Shown in pieces: positions 23,927-32,515 of a stretch of 64,000 nucleotides of DNA. The notes under the pieces were generated by a model. The model was not told the origin of the DNA. It did no database searches and saw only the letters and a list, made by a program, of their open reading frames with translations. The DNA lies in contig CAZOWX010000004.1 in NCBI GenBank assembly GCA_964583795.1, positions 1 to 64,000 on the forward strand, written 5' to 3'. The translations under genes and the position numbers were made by a program. Within the stretch, counting starts at the first letter, position 1. Each line of letters starts with the position of its first letter. The DNA comes from JBDTME01 sp964583795. GTDB taxonomy: Bacteria; Patescibacteriota; Microgenomatia; UBA1400; PJMF01.

Positions 23927-25189
23927 ATGTCTGATCAACTCATTACCTGCCCAAACTGCCAACACCAATTTTCGATTACATCGACATTGGCTGCTCAAAT
24001 TCGCACTCAGATTGAGGAAGAGCAACACAAAAAGCAGCACGCTTTTGAGCTGCAAGCAGCTGCGAAGCTGAAAGTGATCGAGGAGCAAGAAAAAAAATTG
24101 TTGTTACAACAAGCGTCGATTGAGGACCAAGTCAAACAGCAAACTGAAAAAGAAAAACAGCGGTTATGGGCGATTGCGCAGAGCGAGGCCAGTAAAAAAT
24201 TTGAAAATAAGTTAAAACTCAGTGAAGAAGAACGACAAAAGATCGAACAGCAGTTAAAACAAGCTGAAGAAAATGAGCTGAAGTTGCTCAAACAACAAAA
24301 GGAACTTGAAGAAAACAAACGTCGGTTTGAGATCGAAAAAGCACGACAACTGGAAGCAGAGCGTAAGAAAATCGAAGAAGATGCCAAAAAATTGTCAGAT
24401 GAAGAACATCGACTGAAATTTTTAGAAAAAGAAAAACAGTTACAAATGATGCGGACCCAAATCGAGGAGCTCAAGCGCAAAAGTGAACAAGGGTCGATGC
24501 AGATTCAGGGAGAAGTACAAGAAGATGATTTGAAAACACTGCTTCAAACCAACTTCCCGCAAGATCAGGTGGTTGATGTGGAAAAAGGTGTGCGTGGTGC
24601 AGATCTGGTGCAGACTGTGTACAACTCCAATGGACAACGGTGTGGAGTCATCGTGTGGGAATCCAAAAATACCAAGGACTGGAAAGATGAGTGGATTTCA
24701 AAACTTCGTGATGATCAACATCGCGTTCAAGGTGACATTTGTGTGTTGGTGACCAAAGCGCTTCCGAAAGGCAGCGATCGATTTGCTCTAGTCAAACGGG
24801 TATGGGTGGTACACTCCTCAGTGGTATTACTGCTCACCCATGCACTGCGAGCACAACTGATGCAAGTGCATGCACTGAGTGTTGCGAATGTTGGCAAAGA
24901 AGAAAAAATGGAGCTGTTGTATCACTATTTGTCAGGTTCACAGTTTAAATCCAGAATAGAAAACATTGTGAATGCCTTCATGACGATGCAAGACCAGTTG
25001 GCTGCTGAAAAGCGTGCTATGAACACGATCTGGAATCGTCGGGAAAAAGAAATTACTCGCATTGTTGATCAAACCACAGGCATGTATGGAGAACTTCAAG
25101 GGATCATCGGATCGTCACTGCAACCCATTGCGAGCTTAGAGTTACCCGATAGCGAACAGGCTTCGCAACCCTCGCTTCTGTCTGGTTGA
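23927..25189 (+). CDS. DUF2130 family protein
   Basis: A 420-residue protein. It opens with a zinc-ribbon-like CPNCQHQFSIT, then a long charged coiled coil (about residues 25-190), then the DUF2130 core with VVWESKNTKDWKDEWISKLRDDQ, which looks like the E-K-containing strand of a restriction-endonuclease-like fold. The end has KSRIENIVNAFMTMQDQLAAEKRAM. The family is common in CPR and other bacteria and is often considered a nuclease-like protein of unknown role. Full length. No ribosome site is evident; the start is set by the zinc-ribbon. It is separated from dnaG by 240 bases. Confidence 0.88.
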   Translation: MSDQLITCPNCQHQFSITSTLAAQIRTQIEEEQHKKQHAFELQAAAKLKVIEEQEKKLLLQQASIEDQVKQQTEKEKQRLWAIAQSEASKKFENKLKLSEEERQKIEQQLKQAEENELKLLKQQKELEENKRRFEIEKARQLEAERKKIEEDAKKLSDEEHRLKFLEKEKQLQMMRTQIEELKRKSEQGSMQIQGEVQEDDLKTLLQTNFPQDQVVDVEKGVRGADLVQTVYNSNGQRCGVIVWESKNTKDWKDEWISKLRDDQHRVQGDICVLVTKALPKGSDRFALVKRVWVVHSSVVLLLTHALRAQLMQVHALSVANVGKEEKMELLYHYLSGSQFKSRIENIVNAFMTMQDQLAAEKRAMNTIWNRREKEITRIVDQTTGMYGELQGIIGSSLQPIASLELPDSEQASQPSLLSG

Positions 25190-25367
25190 TTCAAGTATAA
25201 TTATTGAGAATGTGGAATGTGCCAGCCCTAGGCTGGTCCGCCTCGGGAGGAGAGTGTGGATTTATAAATAATGGATGACAGAAGATGGATGAGAGAATGT
25301 TGGTCAGTTGCTTGGTTAATAGCATATACAGACAGATAAAACGAATTGAAAAGCAAGAGGGTTGTGT

Positions 25368-25401
25368 CGCTTGAGGCTTGTAGCTTGCAACTTGTAGCCA
25401 A
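25368..25401. repeat. Degenerate CTTG-word repeats
   Basis: Variants of GCTTGTAGCTTG/CAACTTGTAGC in the gap between DUF2130 and dnaG. Same style as the patches at 8279 and 23848 but with different words. The rest of this 240-base gap shows no gene. Confidence 0.4.
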
Positions 25402-25431
25402 TTAAAAATTTTTTACTTTTGATCGAGAGTT

Positions 25432-27219
25432 ATGTCCCAAATTCAGCAGGTGAAGGAAGCCACAGATATCGTACAAGTCATCGGTGAGCGAGTGTCACTA
25501 TCTCGCTCTGGGCGTAATCTCAAAGCAAATTGTCCTTTTCACTCAGAAAAATCACCCTCTTTTTTTGTCAGTCCTGATTTACAGGTGTTTCGCTGTTTTG
25601 GGTGTGGAGAGCGTGGGGATGTGTTTACTTTTTTGGAAAAATATGATGGATTAACGTTTAGCGAAGCGTTGCAACTTTTGGCAGATAAAGCAGGTNNNNN
25701 NNNNNAACTGGAAAAAATAAAGCGTTCTTCTGATGATCAGTTGCGAGAGCGGATGCTTGAGCTACTCGAACTGAGTCGGCAGTATTATCACTACTTGTTA
25801 ACAACTCACCAGTCAGGTGAAGTGGCGCGTCAGTACTTACATGATCGCAAAACAACGGCAGAAAGTATCAAACAATTTCAGCTCGGATTCGCACTACCCA
25901 GTTGGGACGGTTTGATTAAGTATTTAGTGGGCAAAAAGAAATTTCAGATTCAAGAGTTATCCGAGGCAGGAATGGTCATCCTTCGCTCGAGTGGGATGAA
26001 GGGCAGTACCCACCCCAATGACTACTATGACCGGTTTCGTGCTCGGCTGATGTTTCCGCTGACTGATCATCGTGGACGAGTAGTTGGGTTTTCAGGTCGA
26101 GTTTTGGACAAAGAGACGAAAGAAGCGAAGTACATTAATACTCCAGAAACAGCTTTGTACCATAAAAGTAAAATGCTGTTTGGTCTGAGTGAAAACTACA
26201 GTGCGATTCGCGAAGCGAAACAAGTGGTAGTGGTCGAGGGTGAGTTTGACGCTCTGTCATCTTGTCAAGCTCACGTGAGAAATGTGGTGGCGATTAAAGG
26301 CAGCGCCCTGACTAAGGAGCATGTAGCATTGTTACGCCGAACGGTTGATACCATTATTCTTTCTCTTGATGCTGATAGCGCAGGTGTTGAAGCGACGAAA
26401 CGAGCGATTGCTGTGATTCAGCAGTTTGATGATGTTCGGCTCAGAGTATTACCTTCGTATCTTTTTGAGGGAAAAGATCCTGATGATGTTGCTCGTACTG
26501 ATCCGAAAAAATGGCGCGACAGTGTCAAGCAATCCGTATCGATTTACCAATTTTTGATTGATGTTGCATTTCGTCAGCACGCGATTGTGAGTGGAGAGGA
26601 TAAACAGCAGATCGTTAATCAGGTGGGGCCAGTTTTGAACCTGATTGTTCACTCAGTTGAGCGTCAGCACTATGTGTCTTTATTAGCGAAACGATTGGAA
26701 GTTCCTGAAGCTGCTCTGCTGCAGGATCTCAACCGATTGAAGGCTGGAAAGTCACTGAGAACTTCTTCACCAGCGCAAGAAACTGTTCAACCAAGTAACC
26801 CGCAAATACAGTTGGAACAAGCTCTCCTGGCCGTGCTCATTCAATTACCAGAGAAGCAAGTGATTGAACAGGCAAAGGGTTTTGATATGAGTTCGTTCAC
26901 TGTGCCAGCCCACAGTGCTATTATTCAACGACTGCAAACAACGACGGTGTTTTCTTTAAATACGTTTGCGAAACAGTTACCACCAGAGGTTGAAGTGCCC
27001 TTCTCAACATTGTATTTTGAGAATGTAAAAGAGGCCCCCCCCGAATTAAAAGAGCTAGAGACACTAAGGGGTCGTTTTGAGCAAGCAACGCAGCACCGCA
27101 AAATGACTTTACTCACCACTCAGTTGCAACAGCTCGAGGCAAAACAAGAACTTACAGAACAAGAACAAGCAAAAATGGATGAGTTATTGCGGGAAATTGT
27201 ACAACTGAGAGGGAAATAG
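25432..27219 (+). CDS. dnaG: DNA primase DnaG (gap inside)
   Basis: About 595 codons including an N run at 25696-25705 whose true size is unknown; the frame happens to be kept. The zinc-binding domain has C34, H37, C55 and C58 (CPFHSEK, CFGCGERG). The catalytic Toprim part begins near residue 265 with VVVVEGEFDAL and has LSLDADSAGVEATKRA for metal. The C-terminal part (about 460-595) is helical, ending in a coiled coil, as in the DnaB-interacting region. DnaG makes RNA primers for replication. It is followed by rpoD, the order of the classic macromolecular-synthesis cluster. Confidence 0.95.
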   Translation: MSQIQQVKEATDIVQVIGERVSLSRSGRNLKANCPFHSEKSPSFFVSPDLQVFRCFGCGERGDVFTFLEKYDGLTFSEALQLLADKAGXXXXLEKIKRSSDDQLRERMLELLELSRQYYHYLLTTHQSGEVARQYLHDRKTTAESIKQFQLGFALPSWDGLIKYLVGKKKFQIQELSEAGMVILRSSGMKGSTHPNDYYDRFRARLMFPLTDHRGRVVGFSGRVLDKETKEAKYINTPETALYHKSKMLFGLSENYSAIREAKQVVVVEGEFDALSSCQAHVRNVVAIKGSALTKEHVALLRRTVDTIILSLDADSAGVEATKRAIAVIQQFDDVRLRVLPSYLFEGKDPDDVARTDPKKWRDSVKQSVSIYQFLIDVAFRQHAIVSGEDKQQIVNQVGPVLNLIVHSVERQHYVSLLAKRLEVPEAALLQDLNRLKAGKSLRTSSPAQETVQPSNPQIQLEQALLAVLIQLPEKQVIEQAKGFDMSSFTVPAHSAIIQRLQTTTVFSLNTFAKQLPPEVEVPFSTLYFENVKEAPPELKELETLRGRFEQATQHRKMTLLTTQLQQLEAKQELTEQEQAKMDELLREIVQLRGK

Positions 27220-27223
27220 TTAT

Positions 27224-27330
27224 CTCTAAGGTAACTAGCAACTAATTAACCAACCAAGCAAATAGTCAACTGACAAACTCCCTATATACCATATACGATA
27301 TACCAAATACTATCCCACCCCCCCCTTGCA
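27224..27330. repeat. Degenerate word repeats upstream of rpoD
   Basis: Variants of AACTAGCAACTAATTAACC followed by ATATACCATATACGATATACC words and a C run. No gene is visible. A candidate rpoD promoter begins at its right edge. Confidence 0.4.
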
Positions 27331-27353
27331 AAATACCCTCGCGAGAGTATACT
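27326..27353 (+). promoter_or_regulatory. Candidate rpoD promoter
   Basis: TTGCAA (27326-27331), 16-base spacer containing the palindrome CTCGCGAG, and TATACT (27348-27353). A second TATAAT (27376-27381) lies 22 bases downstream without a good -35. Confidence 0.45.
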
Positions 27354-27499
27354 CTGGTACATCCTTGCAGTTTAGGGTATAATTATATTGGTAGAAACAG
27401 ACTATTCTCTTAAGCTGAGTACTAAAATAAGTCTCATTCCCAATCCCGATTATTGCGAAAAAATTGGATACATCAGTCCTAATTATACTTCAATTTCGT

Positions 27500-28597
27500 A
27501 TGGCCAAATTGTCAGCAACTCAAAGTTCCGAACTCAAAAAATTGCTCAAAAAGGGTGAAACTCAAGGGTTTATCACTCAAGATGAAATTTTAGCCATTTT
27601 TCTCGAACCAGAAGAACTGATCGATCAACTCGATGAGTTTTACTCACAAGTTTTTGATGCCGGTATCGACGTGTTTGAGAGTGTCAGTGAACAAGACTCA
27701 AATACTGATCAAGATGCGATGACTGCTTTGGAGAAAGAGCTAGAAGTCCTTTCAACGCTTGAGGATAAATCGGTATCAGATCCAGTGCGGATGTACTTGC
27801 GTGAGATTGGTCGTATTCCATTGTTATCACGCTTTCAAGAGATTGACTTGGCTCAGCGCACCGAGATTGGTGAGGAACCAGCGAAGGCTTTGTTGACATC
27901 TTCGAATCTGCGTTTGGTGGTTTCGATTGCCAAAAAATACATTGGGCGTGGAATGACCTTTTTGGATTTGATTCAAGAGGGAAACAAAGGACTCATCCGA
28001 GCCGTTGAAAAGTTTGATTGGCGAAAAGGATTTAAATTTTCTACCTATGCTACTTGGTGGATTCGCCAAGCTATTACTCGAGCTATTGCTGATCAGGCTC
28101 GCACCATTCGTATTCCAGTGCACATGGTCGAGACGATCAATAAGTTGATTCGCACTTCTCGCAAACTGATGCAGGATTTGGGGCGTGAGCCGACTTACGA
28201 AGAAATCGGTGAAGTGCTCGATCTTGAACCGGAAAAAGTCCGAGAGATTTTAAAAATTTCTCAAAAAACCACCTCGCTGGAAACTCCAATTGGTGATAAT
28301 GAAGATAGCTTTTTAGGCGATTTTATTGCGGACGAAAACCAAGTCACCCCATATGACTCGACGAGCAAACGCATGCTCAAAGAGAACATCAAAGAGGTGT
28401 TTGCTGCGCTTTCTGATCGCGAAGCCAAGGTCCTGGAGATGCGGTTTGGACTGAACTCTGCTCGCTCAATGACGCTCGAAGAAGTGGGACAGTTTTTTGG
28501 AGTCACTCGGGAACGTATTCGTCAGATCGAAGCCAAAGCCCTTCGCAAGCTACGTCACCCCTCCGAACGCAAGCAGCTGAGAGATTACCTCGATTAG
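27500..28597 (+). CDS. rpoD: Primary sigma factor RpoD
   Basis: A 365-residue group 1 sigma factor; the ATG at 27500 opens the usual region 1.1-like start (MAKLSATQSSELKKLLKKG, then GFITQDEILAIF). Region 1.2 is DPVRMYLREIGRIPLLSR, region 2 is NLRLVVSIAKKYIGRGMTFL and DLIQEGNKGLIRAVEKFDW plus YATWWIRQAITRAIADQ (core binding and -10 melting), region 3 follows, and region 4 ends with GVTRERIRQIEAKALRKLRHP (-35 recognition). It is short because the non-conserved region between 1.2 and 2.1 is absent, as in Gram-positive and CPR proteins. It follows dnaG. The promoters I found use near-consensus TTGACA/TATAAT, in keeping with this protein. Confidence 0.96.
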   Translation: MAKLSATQSSELKKLLKKGETQGFITQDEILAIFLEPEELIDQLDEFYSQVFDAGIDVFESVSEQDSNTDQDAMTALEKELEVLSTLEDKSVSDPVRMYLREIGRIPLLSRFQEIDLAQRTEIGEEPAKALLTSSNLRLVVSIAKKYIGRGMTFLDLIQEGNKGLIRAVEKFDWRKGFKFSTYATWWIRQAITRAIADQARTIRIPVHMVETINKLIRTSRKLMQDLGREPTYEEIGEVLDLEPEKVREILKISQKTTSLETPIGDNEDSFLGDFIADENQVTPYDSTSKRMLKENIKEVFAALSDREAKVLEMRFGLNSARSMTLEEVGQFFGVTRERIRQIEAKALRKLRHPSERKQLRDYLD

Positions 28598-28647
28598 CTT
28601 TAGTTTTTTTCTCAAGTTATAATGTCTGAAATAGATTTTATTTTTCA

Positions 28648-30594
28648 TTGCTTGTGGAAGAACAATATACAAAAAAAAGCCAAGTTATCTTTTCAGAACC
28701 CTCTTTGAAAGGGAAAGTAAAATTTCTATTGCAAAATTTGTATGATCAGCGCTGGTTAATTGCCATGTTATTGGGAATCGAAGTGATTCTGTCAGTGCTG
28801 GGGGCTATCACTCCATATTTTCTGAAACTGCAGGTTGATCTGCTCCAATATCGAAAAAGTTATTTATTTCAAACAATTCTCGATCCTCAATCGTGGTTTG
28901 CACTGTTGTTGTTTGTTCCGGCTTTGATTGAGTTGATACGAATTAATTTTTTCCAGCAACTTTCCAACGAGTTCTTTCAAAAATTTGATAACCAGTTGCG
29001 CAAATCCAGTGAACAATTAATATGGAAAAAATTAGAACATTTTGATATTGGTTTTTTCCAAAATTCCAAAAACCAACGGTTGTTGGATTTGGCTTGGGGA
29101 ATCAAGTATGTTACCACTGATTTTTTTAACTTCGCCAAAAATAGAGTAAGTGGTGTAGTAAGCATCATAGCCATTATTCCGTTACTAGGATTAGTGAGTT
29201 GGCAGTTATTAGTTTTAGTGGCAGTGGCAACTATTCTGCAAGCGTGGATAAACTCTGCAAGAGACATTCATGAAAGACAAGTGCGAATTTTAGAGGAGAA
29301 AAGAAGTCAAAAATTATGGCCTATCGAGCAAGCTTTGCGTCGACATTTTTATGCGCTCAATCTCTTTGGAGAAACAGATCTCTTGCTTGATCGGTACTAT
29401 CGTTTGGTGAAGGAAGAAGAGCAGTGGAACAGACAAAGAGACAGGAAAAACAAAAGATTTGATTCTGCGAATTGGCTCGTGCGACGTAGTATGGAGATTG
29501 CTGCCAACTTGTTTGTTGGTTTTCAAGTTTTGCAAGGTAACTTGAGTTTAGGAACATTTACCCTTGTTTTGTCATATACCATGCAGCTTAGTAACATTTT
29601 TTCAGAGTTTTTTCGTAGTTTGGAAGAGTGGCAAAAACTGGACTTTAAATTTGACCAGATATACTTTTTTCTGAATCTCCAAACGCGAATAAAACATCCG
29701 ACCACACCAATTAGTATGCCAAGTAATCCGAAACACATGCGGTTTCAACATGTCACATTTCATTACCCTGATTTTTTTGAGCAAGAGCGCGCGTATTTGC
29801 AATTTATGCTAGAAAAAGGGAAGTTATTGAGAAAAAAGAACCATTGGGCTGTTTCACAATATGACCTAGAAGATCTCACTGATTTGCTCAAGACGCCTGA
29901 TAAAAAGCAAGATGTATTACACAATGTAAATTTGACGTTGGCTAGAGGAAAAGTGATTGCACTGCTAGGACGCAACGGGGCTGGCAAAACAACCATGACT
30001 CAATTATTACTACACCAGTACGAACCTGATGAGGGAAGCGTTACGCTTGACGAGCATCCGTTGTTTGAGTATTCACAAAAGAAGTTACTGGGACAGTTTG
30101 GAGTGATTCAGCAAGATCCAATTATTTTGTATGGATTTTCCGTAAGAGAAAATATTCTGATTGGGACTCGCAGGCAAGTCAGTAACGATGAGCTATGGCA
30201 CCTTCTTGATGAGTTGTTGATCGGAGATTTTTTGCGTTCATTGCCGAACAAATTGGAGACAGTAGTTGGCGAAGAAACCAACTTTTCTGGTGGTCAAGAA
30301 CAGTTAATTGCTGTAGCGAGAGTATTTTTACAAAAAAGAAATTTCCTCATATTTGATGAGGGTATGAGTCAAATGGATATCGAAAAAGAAATGAAAGTAG
30401 TGAGTTTACTCAAAAAAGAAGCAACTCGTGCTGGAGTACTCTTTATCACTCATCGCATTACAACTGCTCGAAAAGCTGATTATATCTACTTTTTGGATCA
30501 AGGGAGTATTGTTGAAGAAGGAACTCATCAACAGTTACTCGAAAAAAATGGGTTGTATGCGAAGTTTTGGACGATGCAAGTAATCGAGATGTAG
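28648..30594 (+). CDS. ABC transporter, fused permease and ATPase
   Basis: A 648-residue half-transporter. The N-terminal half has five to six membrane helices (first at about residues 35-57). The nucleotide-binding domain has Walker A GRNGAGKTT (about 439), signature FSGGQEQ (about 547), Walker B NFLIFDEG (about 567) and the His switch FITHR. After the first strand (FHYPDF) there is an unusual 50-residue insert (EQERAYLQFMLEKGKLLRKK and on) before the core resumes at VLHNVNLTLARGK. The start is uncertain: TTG at 28648 or GTG at 28654. Exporters of this type move lipids, peptides or drugs; it is directly followed by a secreted glycosidase-like gene. Confidence 0.88.
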   Translation: MLVEEQYTKKSQVIFSEPSLKGKVKFLLQNLYDQRWLIAMLLGIEVILSVLGAITPYFLKLQVDLLQYRKSYLFQTILDPQSWFALLLFVPALIELIRINFFQQLSNEFFQKFDNQLRKSSEQLIWKKLEHFDIGFFQNSKNQRLLDLAWGIKYVTTDFFNFAKNRVSGVVSIIAIIPLLGLVSWQLLVLVAVATILQAWINSARDIHERQVRILEEKRSQKLWPIEQALRRHFYALNLFGETDLLLDRYYRLVKEEEQWNRQRDRKNKRFDSANWLVRRSMEIAANLFVGFQVLQGNLSLGTFTLVLSYTMQLSNIFSEFFRSLEEWQKLDFKFDQIYFFLNLQTRIKHPTTPISMPSNPKHMRFQHVTFHYPDFFEQERAYLQFMLEKGKLLRKKNHWAVSQYDLEDLTDLLKTPDKKQDVLHNVNLTLARGKVIALLGRNGAGKTTMTQLLLHQYEPDEGSVTLDEHPLFEYSQKKLLGQFGVIQQDPIILYGFSVRENILIGTRRQVSNDELWHLLDELLIGDFLRSLPNKLETVVGEETNFSGGQEQLIAVARVFLQKRNFLIFDEGMSQMDIEKEMKVVSLLKKEATRAGVLFITHRITTARKADYIYFLDQGSIVEEGTHQQLLEKNGLYAKFWTMQVIEM

Positions 30595-30626
30595 CGAAAC
30601 AGCTATCAAGATGTAATAATAGTGCC

Positions 30627-32480
30627 ATGTCTGATGGTGGTGTGGTACATTTGATCAAATTGAGTAAAAAAAGTATTCAAGTGCTGTGTGTTGTTGTATT
30701 GGTGATTTTAATTTCTTGCAAATGCTCCCAAATTGTTCACGCATCGACAATTTCAGAAGATCCCCAGTTTATTGTCGTTAATTTTTCCGATAAATTTTAT
30801 TTTGCTGACTGGGGAGCTGATGAGGCGAGCTGGGAAGCGAAAGTGAAGCCAGATTTACTCAATGATATTCTTGAGATGAAAAGAACATTGGGTACGGGAA
30901 CGAATCAGCGAAAACTTGCTTGGAGCACTTTGCTTGAGTACACGGACTTTCCGATGGATACTCCATCAGAACAATCCCGATATGTGATTCAAGCAAAGCG
31001 AATCATGCAGTTGGCAGAGGCAGCTGAGTTACCGGTGTATATGCCACTCAACGGGTTTCAGTGGTGGAATGAAGTGCCCGAGCTTTGGAATCATTGGGAT
31101 TCTGATGGTGATCAAACACCAGGTTGTGAAAATGAGAACTACAAAAAAATTGAAGGATATGCTGGTGAAGAGCCGATCTATCTGTGTAAATTTCCAAAGT
31201 TACGCGATGAAGCTTTTCGCAAACGATTTATTGCTGGATACAATCCTGATAATAAATGGAATGTTGAGTGGCAAGATTGGCAAACACCGATGCGCTTAAA
31301 CTGGCGCAATTGGGGTGGAGGAGGATTACAACTCGCGCCACCACCCAATCTGATCGATTCACCAAAGGTGAAACAAAGCTATGTTGATTTTCAAACTGCG
31401 CGCTTTGATGCCATCGTTACAGCAATCGCTAAACAGTACCAAACTTGGAGTGAACAGGGCAAAGGATATTTATTTGCCGGATTAACCATTGGGACTGAAG
31501 TATCACTTAATGCATCGGTGACAAAACAAGATGAGTTTGAGCCGTACGGGTATCGAGGGATTCAAGACATATTGTGTGAGCAAGATCAGATGGAGTGTGG
31601 AAAAGATAAAGAGTTAACATCTTCAGAAATTCATGAGCTTAGGCAAAAAGTTGTGTACGATTATCTAAATACACTTGCGTTTAGAGCGGTTAACGCTGGT
31701 ATCCCCAAACAGCGAGTGTACACGCACGTGTGGAGTGAAGCAGTCAAAGGAGAGCGACGTTATGAAAATTATTTTGCTGCAGCGGTTAATTTTTATTCGC
31801 GACCCACTTTGAGTTTGTATGGCTATGCTCAAGATCCGGGGGAACTTTCAACGTTGCAAAAAGTGTTGAAAAATGAAAAAGAACCGATTTGGGGAGCAAG
31901 TGAGTTTAGTACGGATAAAGATGCTGCAAGCTGGACGAGAGCACTTCGAAATACCATGTCGGGTTCAGAAAACCCGGCTCAAGTGATTGATATTTACAAC
32001 TGGAAAGAACACAAAGATACTGAAGCTGTGACTTCAATCAAAACCGGCTTGAAGCAATCACTTGAAAGTCACCGACAACTCAGTGAGATATTGCCAAAAG
32101 GTGATTTTATGGCTATTGATCCAACCGAGTTGAACTGGGAGCTGCTTTCAAGTAGTGACAGCGCGCAAAAGCAACAACTCTTTTTTTATAAAACACGCAA
32201 GCAAATGCTGGATAAAAGTGAAAAGCCTGACCAAATTGTGACGGTTGAAGCAAAGAATAGAAGTTGGAATACTGACTCACTATTGCCAGGATTTTATCAG
32301 TGGTATGTACAGCGAAGTCTCGAACAAGAAGGTCAAGAATTTGTATCGCGATCAGTTCCGATGCGTCTTTATATCCCGCTACCGCTTTCAGAAAACACCT
32401 CTCCCTGGTGGGTAAAACAGTATTTGAGGGCAGAGGAAGCGCTGAAAAATCTTTCTCAAGTATTTTCTGACAAGAACTGA
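30627..32480 (+). CDS. Secreted or lipid-anchored glycoside-hydrolase-like protein
   Basis: A 617-residue protein from the ATG at 30627. The signal region VLCVVVLVILISCKCSQIVHA contains a possible lipobox (LISC), so it may be a lipoprotein or be cut after VHA. The body looks like a TIM barrel: acidic residues at strand ends in LFAGLTIGTEVSLNA (Glu about 291) and KEPIWGASEFSTD (Glu about 426) are placed like the acid and nucleophile of clan GH-A enzymes. An Asp/Asn-rich loop DSDGDQTPGCENEN could bind calcium. The exact family is not recognised. The gene precedes a dockerin protein by 35 bases and is probably co-expressed with it. Confidence 0.6.
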   Translation: MSDGGVVHLIKLSKKSIQVLCVVVLVILISCKCSQIVHASTISEDPQFIVVNFSDKFYFADWGADEASWEAKVKPDLLNDILEMKRTLGTGTNQRKLAWSTLLEYTDFPMDTPSEQSRYVIQAKRIMQLAEAAELPVYMPLNGFQWWNEVPELWNHWDSDGDQTPGCENENYKKIEGYAGEEPIYLCKFPKLRDEAFRKRFIAGYNPDNKWNVEWQDWQTPMRLNWRNWGGGGLQLAPPPNLIDSPKVKQSYVDFQTARFDAIVTAIAKQYQTWSEQGKGYLFAGLTIGTEVSLNASVTKQDEFEPYGYRGIQDILCEQDQMECGKDKELTSSEIHELRQKVVYDYLNTLAFRAVNAGIPKQRVYTHVWSEAVKGERRYENYFAAAVNFYSRPTLSLYGYAQDPGELSTLQKVLKNEKEPIWGASEFSTDKDAASWTRALRNTMSGSENPAQVIDIYNWKEHKDTEAVTSIKTGLKQSLESHRQLSEILPKGDFMAIDPTELNWELLSSSDSAQKQQLFFYKTRKQMLDKSEKPDQIVTVEAKNRSWNTDSLLPGFYQWYVQRSLEQEGQEFVSRSVPMRLYIPLPLSENTSPWWVKQYLRAEEALKNLSQVFSDKN

Positions 32481-32515
32481 TTGCTACTTTTGAAAGTAGC
32501 CTCGAGTGTGATACG

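Noticed and set aside
24007..24480. Long Ser/Cys-rich frame antisense to DUF2130
   Set aside because: It is the mirror of the coiled-coil codons (GAA/CAA/AAA) and has no start signal of its own.
32483..32500. Hairpin GCTACTTT/AAAGTAGC as terminator between the glycosidase-like and dockerin genes
   Set aside because: No T run follows and the loop is very small; the genes are probably co-transcribed.
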